NCBI GenBank assembly: GCA_018058445.1
Contig: JAGOZY010000063.1
Location: 1-6,648, forward strand
Length of the DNA: 6,648 bases
Source of the DNA: Negativicutes bacterium
Lineage (GTDB): Bacteria; Bacillota; Negativicutes; JAGOZY01
Direction of reading: 5' to 3'
In this document: piece after piece, positions 5,890-6,648 of the stretch
Numbering within the stretch: the stretch's first letter is position 1
How the letters are laid out: the number at the start of each line of letters is the position of its first letter
Translations under genes and position numbers: made by a program
Notes under the pieces: generated by a model
What the model saw: only the letters and a program-made list of their open reading frames with translations
Database searches by the model: none
Told to the model about the DNA's origin: nothing

Positions 5890-6648
5890 TCATTCGTCCT
5901 CCTTGTTCCAATCCTTCGCGAATTTCTGTAGCTAAGTCTTGATTGTTGAAAGCCGTCAGCCCCGAAAATCCGGCCTGGGTCAGCTTTTGGCGAATTTGCA
6001 GAAGTCGAGGCAGCAAAGACTTGCTCAGTGGCGAAGCCCCTAAATCAACCAAAGCTTCTTCGACTGGCTTTGCAGTCAAAATTTTTCCCTGATCCAAGAT
6101 AACAAGCTGCTCCGCTACTTGGATGGCTTGCGTAATATCAGTCTCTAAGACAATCAACGTCAGAAGAGGCTTATTGTCTTTATGGAGCCTGCCGAGGAGG
6201 CGATACAGCTCTTCCCGACCTTCTGGGTCGAGCGCACTTGCTGGCTCATCTAAGACGATGATCGGTGTATGTTGAGCGAGAGCGGCGGCAATGGCTAGCC
6301 GTTGTCTCTGACCGCCGGATAAATGTCCGACTGGGCGATTCTCCAGTCCATTAAGACCTACTCGAACTAACGCATCTTGAACAGCTGCTCGCAGTTCTTT
6401 CTCTGGTGTATTTCGGTTTTCCAAGGCAAAAGCCACTTCTTCACCAACAGTCATCGCAACAAGCTGGCTACTCACATCTTCCATCACAAGGCTGACTGAC
6501 TTTGATCGTTCGCTTAAATTTGTTTCTCGATTTTCCTGACCCCGAATCAAGATTCGACCGGATCCAACTCCGCCATACACGTGAGGAATTAATCCAGAAA
6601 GTCCCGCCGCCAGAGTGCTTTTTCCTGATCCTGCTGGCCCGGCAATGA
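5882..6648 (-). CDS. ecfA1: ECF transporter ATP-binding protein, first ATPase, N-terminus cut by window edge
   Basis: ABC ATPase partner of EcfA2. The frame is open to the right edge; 254 residues are visible, counted from the edge, and about 30-40 N-terminal residues are missing. A GTG at 6580 is internal and not the start, because Walker A GPAGSGKST (3-11) lies upstream of it. GLIPHVYGG follows, a segment typical of YkoD-like ECF ATPases. Other motifs: signature LSGGQ (109-113), Walker B IIVLDE (to Glu134), D-loop SALD (137-140). Two switch positions are altered. The Q-loop reads LVMED with Glu56 where Gln is usual, and the H-loop reads VLETD with Thr169 where the catalytic His is usual. 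Its own nucleotide site is thus probably weakly or not hydrolytic, although its signature is perfect for the partner site. It is the first visible gene of the ecf operon; the promoter and any S component lie off the window. Confidence 0.93.
   Translation of the reverse strand, partial: IAGPAGSGKSTLAAGLSGLIPHVYGGVGSGRILIRGQENRETNLSERSKSVSLVMEDVSSQLVAMTVGEEVAFALENRNTPEKELRAAVQDALVRVGLNGLENRPVGHLSGGQRQRLAIAAALAQHTPIIVLDEPASALDPEGREELYRLLGRLHKDNKPLLTLIVLETDITQAIQVAEQLVILDQGKILTAKPVEEALVDLGASPLSKSLLPRLLQIRQKLTQAGFSGLTAFNNQDLATEIREGLEQGGRMND
5898..5904 (-). promoter_or_regulatory. Ribosome binding site of ecfA2
   Basis: Minus-strand AAGGAGG inside the end of ecfA1, eight bases before the ecfA2 ATG at 5889. 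The 8-base ecfA1/ecfA2 overlap and this site fit translational coupling. Confidence 0.85.

Noticed and set aside
6578..6580. GTG start for the first ECF ATPase
   Set aside because: The same frame upstream encodes an intact Walker A motif and stays open to the edge, so the gene extends beyond the window.

Overview
The window is a compact stretch of bacterial chromosome. Every gene I can support lies on the minus strand, so transcription runs from the right edge to the left. The content suggests a Bacillota (Firmicutes) genome of clostridial or Negativicutes type: a split two-subunit iron-sulfur L-serine dehydratase (sdaAB-sdaAA), a secreted Amidase_3 cell-wall hydrolase, an ECF transporter energizing module, strong AGGAGG-type ribosome binding sites and moderate GC content. 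A direct glutaminyl-tRNA synthetase is also present, which only some Firmicutes have. I cannot name a genus from the sequence alone.

Right part (about 4383-6648): three tightly overlapping genes encode an energy-coupling-factor module, ATPase EcfA1 (cut by the right window edge), ATPase EcfA2 and the membrane coupling protein EcfT. No substrate-binding S component lies in the window, so the cargo (probably a vitamin, vitamin precursor or metal) cannot be named. The two ATPases are degenerate in complementary places, predicting one consensus and one degenerate ATP site in the heterodimer.

Middle part (1649-4293): an 89-base intergenic region holds an extended -10 promoter flanked by a 10-base perfect inverted repeat. 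It is followed by an exported N-acetylmuramoyl-L-alanine amidase and, in the same apparent operon, the beta and alpha subunits of L-serine dehydratase, which converts L-serine to pyruvate and ammonia. A clear intrinsic terminator (1595-1631) closes this unit.

Left part (1-1488): glnS, encoding glutaminyl-tRNA synthetase, runs off the left edge with most of the protein visible. Its leader contains a weak hairpin but no recognizable T-box or confident promoter.

The genes are mostly ordinary housekeeping and accessory functions; I see no mobile element, CRISPR array, structural RNA gene or phage signature. The most interesting signals are the asymmetric ATP sites of the ECF ATPase pair, the inverted repeat that could hide the amidase ribosome binding site in read-through mRNA only, and the co-transcription of a wall hydrolase with serine deamination.
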